From an uncultured Bacilli bacterium (lineage in GTDB: Bacteria; Bacillota_I; Bacilli_A; RF39; UBA660): 38,249 bases of DNA. The stretch covers positions 1-38,249 of the forward strand of contig CALVSY010000014.1 of assembly GCA_944359725.1 (NCBI GenBank), in the 5' to 3' direction. The notes beneath the pieces are model-generated. The model did no database searches. It was not told the DNA's origin and worked only from the letters and a program-made list of their open reading frames with translations. How positions within the stretch are numbered: position 1 is the stretch's first letter; the number at the start of each line of letters is the position of its first letter. The position numbers and the translations under genes are program-made. Of the stretch, positions 8,503-17,955 are shown piece by piece.

Positions 8503-10470
8503 TTGAAAAAAATATATTTATTATGTAAAATAGCTATCGCCTTAATGCTTATTTTTTGTTTTTCATACTCAGTGTTATTCTTATGTGCTAAATACGGAAG
8601 CAAAATAGACATTGAAAACTCAAATAGTATTTATATGTATGATAAAGATGGTAAAAGCTTCTATGAGGGTAATAATGGCACTAGAAAGTGGATTAAATTA
8701 AAAGATATATCAAAAGACTTAATAAACGCAACCATATACTCAGAAGATAAAAATTTCTATGAACATAATGGCTTTGATATACCAAGAATAATAAAATCAA
8801 TGTTTATAAACATAAAATCAAAAGATTTAACACAAGGAGCATCAACCATAACACAGCAGTACGCAAGAAACTTATTTTTAACCTTTGATAAGACTTGGGA
8901 GCGAAAGATAAAAGAAGCTTGGTATGCTTTTAAACTAGAAGCCCAGTACTCAAAAGATGAAATATTAGAAGGATACTTAAACACCATCAATTATGGAAAT
9001 GGTATTATGGGAATTGAAAACGCAGCTTTATACTACTTTAATAAGTCTGCTAAAGACCTAAATTTAGCTGAAAGTTCCATGCTAGCAGGAATTCCTAAAT
9101 CACCAGATAATTACTCTCCTTTAAATGATGAGGCTGCCGCTAAAGAAAGACAAAAACAAATTCTAAGAGCCATGGTTAATAACGACATCATAACCGAAAA
9201 ACAAATGAATGAAACACTAGAAGTTGAACTTACATATAATGGTAAAAAAGAAAATCTAAACTTAAGTACCTTAATGTATTATCAAGATGCCGTAATAAGA
9301 GAATTACAAGACTTAAAAGTAGTAAGTGATGATACCATAAGACAAGAAGGTCTTAAAATATACACCAACTTAGATATAAGTGCACAAACATCTTTAGAAA
9401 ACGCAATTAATAATAATTTAGAAGATAAAGACGAAATGCAAACATCTGCCGTTGTAATGGATCCTAATACCGGTGCGATAATTGCCTTAGCGGGAGGAAA
9501 AGATTACTCTAAATCACAATATAACAGAGCCGTACAATCAAAAAGACAAGTAGGATCAACCATGAAACCGATTTTGTATTATGCCGCGCTAGAAAACGGT
9601 CTTACCGCTGCAACAACCTTTTTAAGTAAGCCAACTACTTTTTCGCTAGGAAACGGACTTACCTACTCGCCTAGTAATTATGGCGATATATATCCTAATG
9701 ACAAAATAACAATGGCGCTAGCTATCGCTTACTCGGACAACATATACGCCATTAAAACGCACCTATTCCTTGGAGAAGACATGATGATTAAGTATGCTAA
9801 GAAAATGGGAATAACAAGCAAGTTAGAAGCTAATGCATCTCTTCCACTTGGTACTAATGAATTATCCATATTAGAGTTCACAAACGCTTATGCGGCACTT
9901 GCAAACACCGGGCTAAGTGTTAAAGAACATCTAATAAATAAAATAGAAGATGGAAATGGTGACATAATATATAAATATAAAGGTAATAATGAAAGGATTC
10001 TAAATAAATCATACACGTACATTCTAAGCGAACTGCTTTCAAACACGTATGATACGTCTTTAATAAGCTATACCTCACCTACTTGTGCATCAATTGCTCC
10101 TAAACTAACTAAAAAATACGCTGTTAAAAGTGGAACAACTGACTATGACTTATGGACCGTTGGTTATAATCCAGATGTAGTAGTTGGAGTATGGACCGGA
10201 TATGACGATAATAGAAAACTATCAAATAAAGAATACAAATACTCTAAAAACATATGGGCAGATACCATAGAAGGATACTTAAGAGAAAAAGATGCATCTT
10301 GGTATGAAAAACCTGATAACGTAGTTGGCGTATTAACAGACGTACAAACAGGAGAAGTTGCAACCAATGATTCCAAATTAAAAAAGATATTATACTTTGT
10401 TAAAGGAACAGAACCTGGTTATAAAAGCAAAACAACTAAAAAGACTACTACAACCCAAAAAAACGACTAG
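8503..10470 (+). CDS. Class A penicillin-binding protein (glycosyltransferase/transpeptidase)
   Basis: This bifunctional enzyme polymerises lipid II glycan strands and cross-links them at the outer face of the membrane. After a short basic segment comes one membrane helix (about residues 4-30). The GT51 domain follows, with SEDKNFYEHNGFD, GASTITQQYARNLFL and ILEGYLNTINYGNGIMGIE. The transpeptidase domain has the SxxK nucleophile in RQVGSTMKP, the SxN motif as YSDN and the KSGT motif in AVKSGTTDYDLWTVGY. The tail is Lys/Thr rich. I chose TTG 8503 as the start because AGAAGG lies 8 bases before it and MKKIYLL makes a normal N-terminus, giving 655 residues. A TTG at 8458 lacks a site. This is the only plus-strand gene in the window. 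It diverges from the argS unit and converges with ftsH. Confidence 0.93.
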   Translation: MKKIYLLCKIAIALMLIFCFSYSVLFLCAKYGSKIDIENSNSIYMYDKDGKSFYEGNNGTRKWIKLKDISKDLINATIYSEDKNFYEHNGFDIPRIIKSMFINIKSKDLTQGASTITQQYARNLFLTFDKTWERKIKEAWYAFKLEAQYSKDEILEGYLNTINYGNGIMGIENAALYYFNKSAKDLNLAESSMLAGIPKSPDNYSPLNDEAAAKERQKQILRAMVNNDIITEKQMNETLEVELTYNGKKENLNLSTLMYYQDAVIRELQDLKVVSDDTIRQEGLKIYTNLDISAQTSLENAINNNLEDKDEMQTSAVVMDPNTGAIIALAGGKDYSKSQYNRAVQSKRQVGSTMKPILYYAALENGLTAATTFLSKPTTFSLGNGLTYSPSNYGDIYPNDKITMALAIAYSDNIYAIKTHLFLGEDMMIKYAKKMGITSKLEANASLPLGTNELSILEFTNAYAALANTGLSVKEHLINKIEDGNGDIIYKYKGNNERILNKSYTYILSELLSNTYDTSLISYTSPTCASIAPKLTKKYAVKSGTTDYDLWTVGYNPDVVVGVWTGYDDNRKLSNKEYKYSKNIWADTIEGYLREKDASWYEKPDNVVGVLTDVQTGEVATNDSKLKKILYFVKGTEPGYKSKTTKKTTTTQKND

Positions 10471-10483
10471 CGATTAGTCGTTT
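10461..10483. terminator. Shared bidirectional terminator, pbp and ftsH
   Basis: Perfect 9-bp arms (10461-10469 and 10475-10483) with a 5-base loop are flanked by T-rich sequence on the plus side and A-rich sequence on the other, so the hairpin can stop transcription in both directions. The PBP stop TAG (10468-10470) and the ftsH stop TAA (10476-10474) both lie inside it. Confidence 0.9.
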
Positions 10484-12459
10484 TCTTCTTTTTCTTCTTT
10501 TAACTCACTTGATAAGGCTTTTTTTAACTCATCTTTAGACATTGAAGAATATCCTTTTATACCTTTTTCCTTAGCCATTTCTTTAAGCTTTGGTAAAGTT
10601 ACATCGTCTAACATATCTTCATCTGGCATTTTACCGTTTTCTGCTAAATAATCAATTTGTTCTTTAGTTAACGTTTCATGCTCAATTAAGTTAGTTGCTA
10701 TTAAATCAAGTAAGTCTCTATTCTTCTCAATAATCTTTTTAGCTTTATCATAGCAATCATTAATTATTTTTCTTACTTCGTTATCTATTTCTAAAGCAAC
10801 TTGATCAGAGAAGTTTCTGTTTTTATTATAGTCTCTTCCTAAGAATGAGCTTCCTTCTGGTGTTTCTAACTGTACCGGACCAAGCGATGACATACCATAT
10901 TCTGTTACCATGCTACGGGCAATTTTAGTTGCTTTTTCAAAGTCGTTATGAGCACCTGTTGTAACTTCTTTAAACACAACTTCTTCAGCAACACGTCCAC
11001 CAAGTAATCCCATTATTTCTTCTAATAACTCGGTTTTTGTAGCGGTATACTTTTCTTCTTTTGGAAGCATTAGGTTGTAGCCTCCAGCTTGACCTCTTGG
11101 TATAATCGTTACTTTTTGTACATCATTTGCATCATCAAGCTTTATACCAAGCACTGCATGCCCGGCTTCGTGATATGCAACAAGCCTTTTTTCCTTAGCA
11201 GTATACTTTTTAGTTACCTTTGCAGGTCCCATTATTACTCTGTCTACCGCCTCATCAATTTCAGACATAGTAATCGCTGATTTTTCTCTTCTTACCGCAA
11301 GTAAGGCAGCTTCATTAAGTAAATTCTCTAAGTCAGCACCAGAAAAACCAACCGTTCTTTTAGCAATACTATCTAAGTGAACATTTTTAGATAAAATTTT
11401 GTTTCTTGCGTGTACTCTTAAAATTTCTTCTCTTGCTTTAGCATCAGGAAGTGCAACCGTTACTTGCCTATCAAATCTTCCTGGTCTTAAAAGTGCCGGA
11501 TCAAGTACGTCTGGTCTGTTTGTTGCTGCAATAATTATAATACCTTCGTTTGCACCAAAACCATCCATTTCGGTTAATAACTGATTTAATGTTTGTTCTC
11601 TTTCGTCGTGTCCACCGCCGATACCAGTACCACGCTGACGACCTACCGCATCTATTTCATCTATGAATATTAAACACGGAGCGTTTTGTTTAGCTTGTTT
11701 AAACATATCTCTTACACGACTTGCACCAATACCAACGTATAACTCTACGAAATCAGATCCTGATATAAAGTAAAATGGTGCGTTAGCTTCTCCTGCAACC
11801 GCTTTTGCAAGTAATGTTTTACCAGTTCCTGGAGGACCTACTAAAAGTACTCCTTTTGGTATTCTAGCTCCTAACTTAGTAAATTTCTTAGGATTCTTTA
11901 AGAAATCTATTAACTCTTGCAATTCTTCTTTTTCCTCAGGAAGACCTGCAACATCTTTAAATGTTACTTTTCCTTTATCTGGATTAAGTTTTGCTCTACT
12001 TCTTCCAAAGTCCATTGAACCTTTTTGTCCGCCAAGTTGCTTAGTAAAGAACCAAAAAGCAAGTCCAATTAATATGATGTAAGGTAAAATATTCATTAAG
12101 AATACATACCAAGTTGATGATGTAGGATCAGATTTTGATACAATCTTAAAATCCTTTTCATCACTTTGCTTTACGATCTGTTCAATAACTGTATCAGAAA
12201 GTGGCGTTTTAACACTAAAGGTTTCACCTTCTTTAGCATCTCTTAAAGTACCAGTTAACTGATACGTATAAGCAGCCGTACTAGGAGTTATAACAACTTC
12301 TTTAATGTTATTATCCTTTAACTCGTTGTTAAACTCATTATATGATAATTCCGTATTTAAATTATTAGACATGCTATAAAAAATCATTATAGCAACACCA
12401 ATTATTAATAATAAAACATACGGAAACATTCCCTTTTTCATGTTTTGATTATTCTGCAT
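10474..12459 (-). CDS. ftsH: ATP-dependent zinc metalloprotease FtsH
   Basis: FtsH is a membrane-anchored AAA+ protease for quality control and regulated proteolysis. Two membrane helices (about residues 12-29 and 117-137) flank the extracytoplasmic domain. The AAA domain has Walker A GPPGTGKT (near 207), Walker [12 protein letters not shown], the second region of homology [20 protein letters not shown], and the zinc site HEAGH (near 429). The 661-residue length is normal, but the last 35 residues ([20 protein letters not shown], then KDELKKAL) resemble a HeH/Rho-N type helix-extended-loop-helix module, which is not typical of FtsH. The start has AAAGGAGA at a good distance and overlaps the end of tilS by 11 bases. 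tilS-(hpt)-ftsH order is common in Firmicutes. No hpt gene is present here. Confidence 0.96.
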   Translation of the reverse strand: MQNNQNMKKGMFPYVLLLIIGVAIMIFYSMSNNLNTELSYNEFNNELKDNNIKEVVITPSTAAYTYQLTGTLRDAKEGETFSVKTPLSDTVIEQIVKQSDEKDFKIVSKSDPTSSTWYVFLMNILPYIILIGLAFWFFTKQLGGQKGSMDFGRSRAKLNPDKGKVTFKDVAGLPEEKEELQELIDFLKNPKKFTKLGARIPKGVLLVGPPGTGKTLLAKAVAGEANAPFYFISGSDFVELYVGIGASRVRDMFKQAKQNAPCLIFIDEIDAVGRQRGTGIGGGHDEREQTLNQLLTEMDGFGANEGIIIIAATNRPDVLDPALLRPGRFDRQVTVALPDAKAREEILRVHARNKILSKNVHLDSIAKRTVGFSGADLENLLNEAALLAVRREKSAITMSEIDEAVDRVIMGPAKVTKKYTAKEKRLVAYHEAGHAVLGIKLDDANDVQKVTIIPRGQAGGYNLMLPKEEKYTATKTELLEEIMGLLGGRVAEEVVFKEVTTGAHNDFEKATKIARSMVTEYGMSSLGPVQLETPEGSSFLGRDYNKNRNFSDQVALEIDNEVRKIINDCYDKAKKIIEKNRDLLDLIATNLIEHETLTKEQIDYLAENGKMPDEDMLDDVTLPKLKEMAKEKGIKGYSSMSKDELKKALSSELKEEKEEND

Positions 12460-13789
12460 TTAAATTCTCCTTTCTCGAGTACTTTAATATTATATCATAC
12501 TTTCCTATTTTTGACCTATCATATTTAGATTTTTTAAGTCCTGGAAGCCATATTATCTTTCCTGTTTTGTCAGTTACTACCGGATACACATTTCTTTTTT
12601 CTCTATCAACTTTTGAATTGATTAAAATATCTTTAATTTTCTTAGTACCATTAAGATTTAAAACCTCCATAACATCCTTTGATTTTTTACTTCTTACGTA
12701 TAATGGAAGTTTTACTTCATCACTTGAAAAACAAGCGGTATAATTTGATGTGTCAGCTGCTTTTTTAATCCTTTTTATCACGTAATTATTAGGTAATTCA
12801 ACATATTCATCTAAACAATAGCAGTAGCTATTATATTCCTTTTTTTTGTCGAAATAAATCTTATTATAAGACTTAATTATGTTTATTTCATTTGGCAGTG
12901 TTATTTTATAAGTCGTTCTTTTATTATAAAGCATATTAATTATTCTATCCACATGATTATTATTAACCTTATTAACATCATCTTTGTAGATATTTAATAA
13001 ATATAACTCTATTATTTTTCTTATAATCAAATCCTTTTCTTTTTTTATTTCATCGGTTAAAATTTCATTATCATTAACTACTACATTATAACGCTCTTTT
13101 ACGATTTCATTTACAAATTCATTATAACTATAAAGCTCATTTGAAAAAGAAAGAAACTTCTTATGAATATCTTTATTTTCTTCTTTTAATAAAGGAAGAA
13201 TTTTTTTTCTAAATCTATTTCTAGTATAAGCTAAATCATCATTAGAATAATCTATAGCATAAGGTATATTATTATCATCTAAATATTTTTTTATAAAATC
13301 CTTAGTTAAATATAATAATGGTCTTACTATGTTATAGTTAGATCTTTTAGATATTAATTTAATACCAGCATAACCATTTAAGTTAGAACCTCTTGAAATG
13401 CGCATTAAAACGGTTTCAACCAAATCATCACCATGATGTGCGGTAAATAAATACTTAGATTTATATTTATTCATAAGTTTATCAAAAAACACATATCTTT
13501 TTCTTCTTGCTTCTTCCTCAGTAAATTTATTATCTTTATATTTTTCAATCTTCATTAACTCAAAAACGATACCGTTTTTTTCACAATACGCTTTTAAATC
13601 ATCCTTTTCTTTTTCACTTTCTTTTCTGTGATTATGATTTACGTGTGCACAAATAATTTTGTTATCTTTATATATTTTTTTTAAAAGGTTAAGCAAAAAC
13701 ATAGAATCCGGTCCAAATGACACTGCAACTACTAAGGAATCATTTTTATTAATATTAAGTTTACTTAAAAAAGTTTGTACCTCATCCAT
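12449..13789 (-). CDS. tilS: tRNA(Ile)-lysidine synthase
   Basis: TilS converts cytidine 34 of the minor isoleucine tRNA to lysidine with ATP and lysine, so that AUA is read as Ile. The N-terminal PP-loop ATPase domain carries VVAVSFGPDSM (residues 21-31), where most enzymes have SGGxDS: Phe25 stands in place of the first Gly. Other signatures are intact, namely CAHVNHNHRKES, FTAHHGDDLVETVLMRISRGS and the C-terminal substrate domain ending GKIIWLPGLKKSKYDRS. The 446-residue length is normal. The ribosome binding site is AAGGTGA before ATG 13789. tilS and ftsH overlap and form one unit behind an extended -10 promoter. Confidence 0.93.
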   Translation of the reverse strand: MDEVQTFLSKLNINKNDSLVVAVSFGPDSMFLLNLLKKIYKDNKIICAHVNHNHRKESEKEKDDLKAYCEKNGIVFELMKIEKYKDNKFTEEEARRKRYVFFDKLMNKYKSKYLFTAHHGDDLVETVLMRISRGSNLNGYAGIKLISKRSNYNIVRPLLYLTKDFIKKYLDDNNIPYAIDYSNDDLAYTRNRFRKKILPLLKEENKDIHKKFLSFSNELYSYNEFVNEIVKERYNVVVNDNEILTDEIKKEKDLIIRKIIELYLLNIYKDDVNKVNNNHVDRIINMLYNKRTTYKITLPNEINIIKSYNKIYFDKKKEYNSYCYCLDEYVELPNNYVIKRIKKAADTSNYTACFSSDEVKLPLYVRSKKSKDVMEVLNLNGTKKIKDILINSKVDREKRNVYPVVTDKTGKIIWLPGLKKSKYDRSKIGKYDIILKYSRKENLNAE

Positions 13790-13807
13790 AAAATCACCTT
13801 AACGTAT

Positions 13808-13816
13808 ATTGTATCA
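13808..13816 (-). promoter_or_regulatory. Candidate extended -10 promoter for tilS-ftsH
   Basis: The minus strand reads TGATACAAT (TG-N-TACAAT), about 20 bases before the tilS start and after the terminator of the preceding gene. No good -35 is seen, which is acceptable for an extended -10. Confidence 0.5.
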
Positions 13817-13826
13817 TAAAAATTAA

Positions 13827-13853
13827 AAAACGCACCTCAATTAAGTACGTTTT
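13827..13853 (-). terminator. Terminator after the orphan gene
   Basis: A 9-bp stem (13827-13835 with 13845-13853, one G-T pair) is followed on the minus strand by TTAATTTTT. It separates the 130-residue gene from tilS. Confidence 0.75.
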
Positions 13854-13861
13854 AATAATTT

Positions 13862-14254
13862 TTAAAAAGATTTAAATGCTATTTTCTTATATTCGTCTTC
13901 TTTTTCTATATCCATGTATAAGTTTTTTATTTCTTTTCCATTAACGTTTCCACTAGTAAAATTTACCTTACTATACATCATCTTAATTAATGGATCAGAA
14001 TCACACCAAGTAGTTAAATCATTACTCTTTTTTAGTGAATAACAAGATGGAACAACAAGCTCTTCTAACGGTTTAGACGAAATAATAACAGGCAAACTTT
14101 CTATTTCGCTACCTAAAGTTTTGTCAGTGTTTTCAACAAATTTTCTTGATGTCATGAAAAACGCATCTTGATTAAATTTTAAAAAATCAAGACAAATCTC
14201 TTCTAGTCTTTTATTTATAGCTTCTTTAATTACTTTTTTTCTTCTTTTATACAT
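13862..14254 (-). CDS. Small orphan protein between rpoC and tilS
   Basis: I do not recognise this 130-residue protein. It has a very basic N-terminus (MYKRRKKVIKEAINKR), a hydrophilic body with two Cys residues (PSCYSLKK and TWCDSDP), and no membrane segment. I set the start at ATG 14254 because AGAGGGG lies just before it. A longer reading frame from 14314 would begin inside the rpoC terminator and add a hydrophobic stretch that is really promoter DNA. The gene has its own promoter and terminator, so it is an independent single-gene unit inserted between rpoC and tilS. Confidence 0.65.
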   Translation of the reverse strand: MYKRRKKVIKEAINKRLEEICLDFLKFNQDAFFMTSRKFVENTDKTLGSEIESLPVIISSKPLEELVVPSCYSLKKSNDLTTWCDSDPLIKMMYSKVNFTSGNVNGKEIKNLYMDIEKEDEYKKIAFKSF

Positions 14255-14285
14255 AATACCCCTCTTTTTAAATAATATGGCAAAT

Positions 14286-14314
14286 ATAATAGCACAAACA
14301 AAAAAGAAAGTCAA
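14286..14314 (-). promoter_or_regulatory. Sigma-A promoter overlapping the rpoC terminator
   Basis: On the minus strand TTGACT (14314-14309), a 17-base spacer ending in TGC (an extended -10 element) and TATTAT (14291-14286). The -35 hexamer lies within the loop and 3' arm of the rpoC terminator. It drives the 130-residue orphan gene. Confidence 0.75.
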
Positions 14315-14324
14315 AGGACTTTCT
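14305..14324 (-). terminator. rpoBC terminator
   Basis: An 8-bp perfect stem (14305-14312 with 14317-14324) has a 4-base loop and is followed on the minus strand by TTTTTGTTTGT. The rpoC stop TAG begins in the stem. Confidence 0.85.
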
Positions 14325-17300
14325 AATCTGTTAACTGATCTTCTAATACTTCTAGTGCATCATCTTCAACTTGTTCACTTTCCAAAGTATAATCAACGTT
14401 TGAATAATATTTAGAACCAGTACCTGCAGGAATTAATTTACCAATTATAACGTTTTCTTTTAATCCTGTTAAATGGTCAATTTTTCCTTTAATTGCAGCA
14501 TCTGTTAATATTCTTGTCGTTTCTTGGAATGATGCAGCTGATAAGAATGAATCAGTCTCTAATGATGCTTTGGTAATACCTAACATAATTGGACGACCAG
14601 TTGCAGGCTTTTTACCCATAATAATTGCATCTTTATTAACCTTGGTAAATTCGTGCATTGAAACTAACTTACCAGATACTAAAGGAGTTTCTCCACCGTC
14701 TATTATCTTAATACGTGCAATCATACGACGTGCAAGTATTTCAATATGTTTATCAGAAACGTCAACACCTTGTGATTTATAAACTTTTTGTACTTCTTCT
14801 AGAATGTAGTTTTGAGCAGTTATAGGATCAGTTACCGCAAGTAATTCTTTTGGATTAATAGATCCAACGTTTAGCTTATCTCCTGCTTTAACAGTGTCTC
14901 CTACTTCAACACAAAGCTTAACACCATAATTAGTTGTATGTTCTCTTGATTCAACATCATTAGTTATTTCAATTTTGTATTTACCATTTAAATCATCTAT
15001 CTTAGTTACTTTACCATTTATCTCAGCAATAGTTGATTTAGCCTTTGGATTTCTAGCTTCAAATAACTCTTGTACACGAGGTAAACCTTGAGTTATATCC
15101 TCACCAGATGCAACACCACCGGTGTGGAACGTACGCATAGTAAGCTGTGTACCAGGTTCACCAATTGATTGAGCTGCCATAATACCAACAGCCTCACCAA
15201 TCTCAACAACGTTACCAGTAGCTAAGTTAACACCATAACAATGTTCACAAACACCATTTTCACTCTTACAAGTAAGTGCGGTTCTTATCTCAACTTCAGT
15301 TATTCCAGCTTTATCAATCTTATCAGCTATAGGCTCAGTAATAAGCTCATTTTTATCAATTATTACTTCCTTAGTGTTAGGATCAATAACTTTCTTGTTA
15401 GTATAACGACCTACGATACGTTCATGAAGAGTTTCAATTACGGTACCAGCATTTTCATCAACGAATGCTTTAACAACAACACCTTGCATTGTACCACAAT
15501 CTTCTTCTCTTACGATAACGTCTTGAACAACATCAACTAAACGTCTTGTTAAATATCCAGAGTCTGCTGTTTTTAAGGCCGTATCAGCGTTACCCTTACG
15601 AGCACCGTGAGTAGAAATAAAGAACTCTGATACTGAAAGTCCATCAATGAATGAAGATGTAACTGGTATTTCTACTGCTTCACCATTAGGTTTAGCAAGT
15701 AATCCACGCATACCTGCAAGCTGGGTAAATTGTGAAATATTACCACGAGCTTTTGAGTTAATCATCATCATGATAGGATTATCACTTGGAGCTTCTACTT
15801 TAGCTTTTAACTCAGCTTGAACTTGGTTAGTAGCATCGTTCCATACTGCACAAACCTTTTCATAACGCTCTCTATCAGTTATTAAACCACGTCTATATTG
15901 TTTATTTATCGTATCAACAACTTTTTGAGATTTTTCAACGATTTCATGCTTCTTTTCACTGGTTTCAACATCCGCGATTGAAATTGAAATACCAGATAAA
16001 GTAGAATACTTAAATCCTAAGTCTTTTAATCTATCTAGCATAATAGAAGTCTCAGTCGTTTTATAACGTTTAAATATTTGAGCTATTATACTTTTTAAAG
16101 CACCTTGAGGGAATGGTTTTACAAGTGGCATTTCTTTAATTGCCTCTGGAATATTTGTTCCCTTAGGTAAGAAGTACTTCATTGGAGTTAAGTTCTCAAA
16201 GTTATCATCAGTAGGTTCATTTATGTATTGGAAACCATCTGGTAATACTTCGTTAAAGATTAACTTACCTGGTGTTGTTACTAAGTACATTTCTTTTTGC
16301 TCATCAGTAAACGTTTTATACTTTAATGACTTTGCAGGAAGTGCAATTCTTGCATGTAATGTAAGTTCTCTTCTTTCATATGCTTCAATTGCTTCGTTAG
16401 CATCTTTAAAAACTCTTCCTTCTCCTCCTATTCCAGCTTTTTCCATGGTTATGTAATAGTTACCTAATACCATGTCCTGTGATGGAGTAACGATTGGTTT
16501 TCCATCTTTAGGAGATAGAATGTTATTAGCACCAAGCATTAATATTCTAGCTTCTGCTTGAGCCGCTTCAGAAAGAGGTACGTGAACTGCCATTTGGTCA
16601 CCATCAAAGTCTGCGTTAAATGCCGTACAAACAAGTGGGTGAAGACGAATAGCTTTACCACTAACCAACTTAGGTTCAAATGCTTGAATACCTAATCTGT
16701 GAAGCGTTGGAGCACGGTTTAACATTACTGGGTGTTCTTTTATAACATCTTCAACAACGTCCCATACTCTTTCATCTTGATTTTCAATTAATTTCTTAGC
16801 AGACTTAATATTATGAACAATATCTCTTTCTACTAAACCGTGAATAACGTGTGGCTTAAATAATTCAAGTGCCATTTCCTTTGGTATACCACATTGATAC
16901 ATCTTTAAAGTTGGTCCAACAGCGATAACTGAACGACCTGAGTAGTCAACACGTTTACCAAGTAAGTTTTGACGGAAACGACCTTGTTTACCTTTTAACA
17001 TACTTGAAATTGATTTTAAAGGTCTGTTAGAAGGACCAGTTACGTTTCTTCCACGTCTTCCGTTATCAAATAATGCATCAACTGCTTCTTGAAGCATTCT
17101 TTTTTCATTTTGAACAATGATCGAAGGTGCGTTTAATTCAAGTAATTTCTTTAAACGATTGTTACGGTTAATAACACGTCTATATAAATCATTTAAATCA
17201 CTTGTAGCAAAACGTCCACCATCTAATTGTATCATCGGTCTTAACTCAGGTGGAATAACAGGAAGAGCCGTTAATATCATCCACTCTGGTTTATTACCTG

Positions 17301-17955
17301 ATTTATCAAAAGAATCTAATATATCAAGTCTTTTTAATAATCTTGTTTTCTTTTGTTCTGATGCGTCTTCTAATTCTTCTTCTATTTTCTTTATTTCTTC
17401 TTTTACATCAATTTCTTTTAATAGCTTTAATATAGCTTCAGCACCCATACCTACTTCAAAAGTATTTCCATATTTTTCATAATAAGCACGGTATTCTTTA
17501 TCAGATAAAGTTTGTTTTTTCTCTAAAGGTGCGGCTCCTGGATTAATTACTACGTATGATACAAAGTATAATACTTCCTCTAAATCTCTTGGAGACATAT
17601 CAAGAACAAGTCCCATACGGCTTGGTACACCTTTAAAGAACCAAATGTGAGACACTGGTGTTGCAAGTTCAATGTGCCCCATACGTTCACGACGTACTTT
17701 AGACTTAGTAACCTCAACACCGCATCTATCACAAATAATATCTTTATATCTTAATCTTTTGTACTTTCCGCAAGCACATTCATAATCCTTAGTAGGACCA
17801 AAGATTTTCTCACAGAATAAACCATCTCTTTCAGGCTTTAAAGTACGATAGTTAATTGTCTCAGGCTTTTTTACTTCTCCGTAAGACCACTCTCTAATTT
17901 GTTCGGGTGAAGCGATAGATATTTTAATTCCTTCAAATCTGTTAGCATCTAGCAT
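14323..17955 (-). CDS. rpoC: RNA polymerase beta' subunit
   Basis: Beta' carries the active-site magnesium loop, here [12 protein letters not shown] near residue 448. It has the N-terminal zinc ribbon ([21 protein letters not shown], about residues 60-80), the second Cys cluster [11 protein letters not shown] near residue 900, the [17 protein letters not shown] segment, and a bridge-helix region with [16 protein letters not shown]. At 1210 residues it is a typical Gram-positive, single-piece beta'. The start ATG overlaps the rpoB stop (TAATG at 17955), with GGAAGGGGA upstream, so synthesis is coupled to beta. It ends in the rpoBC terminator. Confidence 0.98.
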   Translation of the reverse strand: MLDANRFEGIKISIASPEQIREWSYGEVKKPETINYRTLKPERDGLFCEKIFGPTKDYECACGKYKRLRYKDIICDRCGVEVTKSKVRRERMGHIELATPVSHIWFFKGVPSRMGLVLDMSPRDLEEVLYFVSYVVINPGAAPLEKKQTLSDKEYRAYYEKYGNTFEVGMGAEAILKLLKEIDVKEEIKKIEEELEDASEQKKTRLLKRLDILDSFDKSGNKPEWMILTALPVIPPELRPMIQLDGGRFATSDLNDLYRRVINRNNRLKKLLELNAPSIIVQNEKRMLQEAVDALFDNGRRGRNVTGPSNRPLKSISSMLKGKQGRFRQNLLGKRVDYSGRSVIAVGPTLKMYQCGIPKEMALELFKPHVIHGLVERDIVHNIKSAKKLIENQDERVWDVVEDVIKEHPVMLNRAPTLHRLGIQAFEPKLVSGKAIRLHPLVCTAFNADFDGDQMAVHVPLSEAAQAEARILMLGANNILSPKDGKPIVTPSQDMVLGNYYITMEKAGIGGEGRVFKDANEAIEAYERRELTLHARIALPAKSLKYKTFTDEQKEMYLVTTPGKLIFNEVLPDGFQYINEPTDDNFENLTPMKYFLPKGTNIPEAIKEMPLVKPFPQGALKSIIAQIFKRYKTTETSIMLDRLKDLGFKYSTLSGISISIADVETSEKKHEIVEKSQKVVDTINKQYRRGLITDRERYEKVCAVWNDATNQVQAELKAKVEAPSDNPIMMMINSKARGNISQFTQLAGMRGLLAKPNGEAVEIPVTSSFIDGLSVSEFFISTHGARKGNADTALKTADSGYLTRRLVDVVQDVIVREEDCGTMQGVVVKAFVDENAGTVIETLHERIVGRYTNKKVIDPNTKEVIIDKNELITEPIADKIDKAGITEVEIRTALTCKSENGVCEHCYGVNLATGNVVEIGEAVGIMAAQSIGEPGTQLTMRTFHTGGVASGEDITQGLPRVQELFEARNPKAKSTIAEINGKVTKIDDLNGKYKIEITNDVESREHTTNYGVKLCVEVGDTVKAGDKLNVGSINPKELLAVTDPITAQNYILEEVQKVYKSQGVDVSDKHIEILARRMIARIKIIDGGETPLVSGKLVSMHEFTKVNKDAIIMGKKPATGRPIMLGITKASLETDSFLSAASFQETTRILTDAAIKGKIDHLTGLKENVIIGKLIPAGTGSKYYSNVDYTLESEQVEDDALEVLEDQLTD

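Noticed and set aside
14255..14314. N-terminal hydrophobic extension of the orphan protein (start at 14314)
   Set aside because: This stretch contains the rpoC terminator and a good promoter, and there is a strong ribosome binding site for ATG 14254. The apparent membrane helix is not translated.
15241..15540. 99-residue plus-strand reading frame inside rpoC
   Set aside because: It is antisense to a conserved part of beta', has no ribosome binding site and no family-like features. The same holds for the plus-strand frames at 14570, 16223 and 17117.
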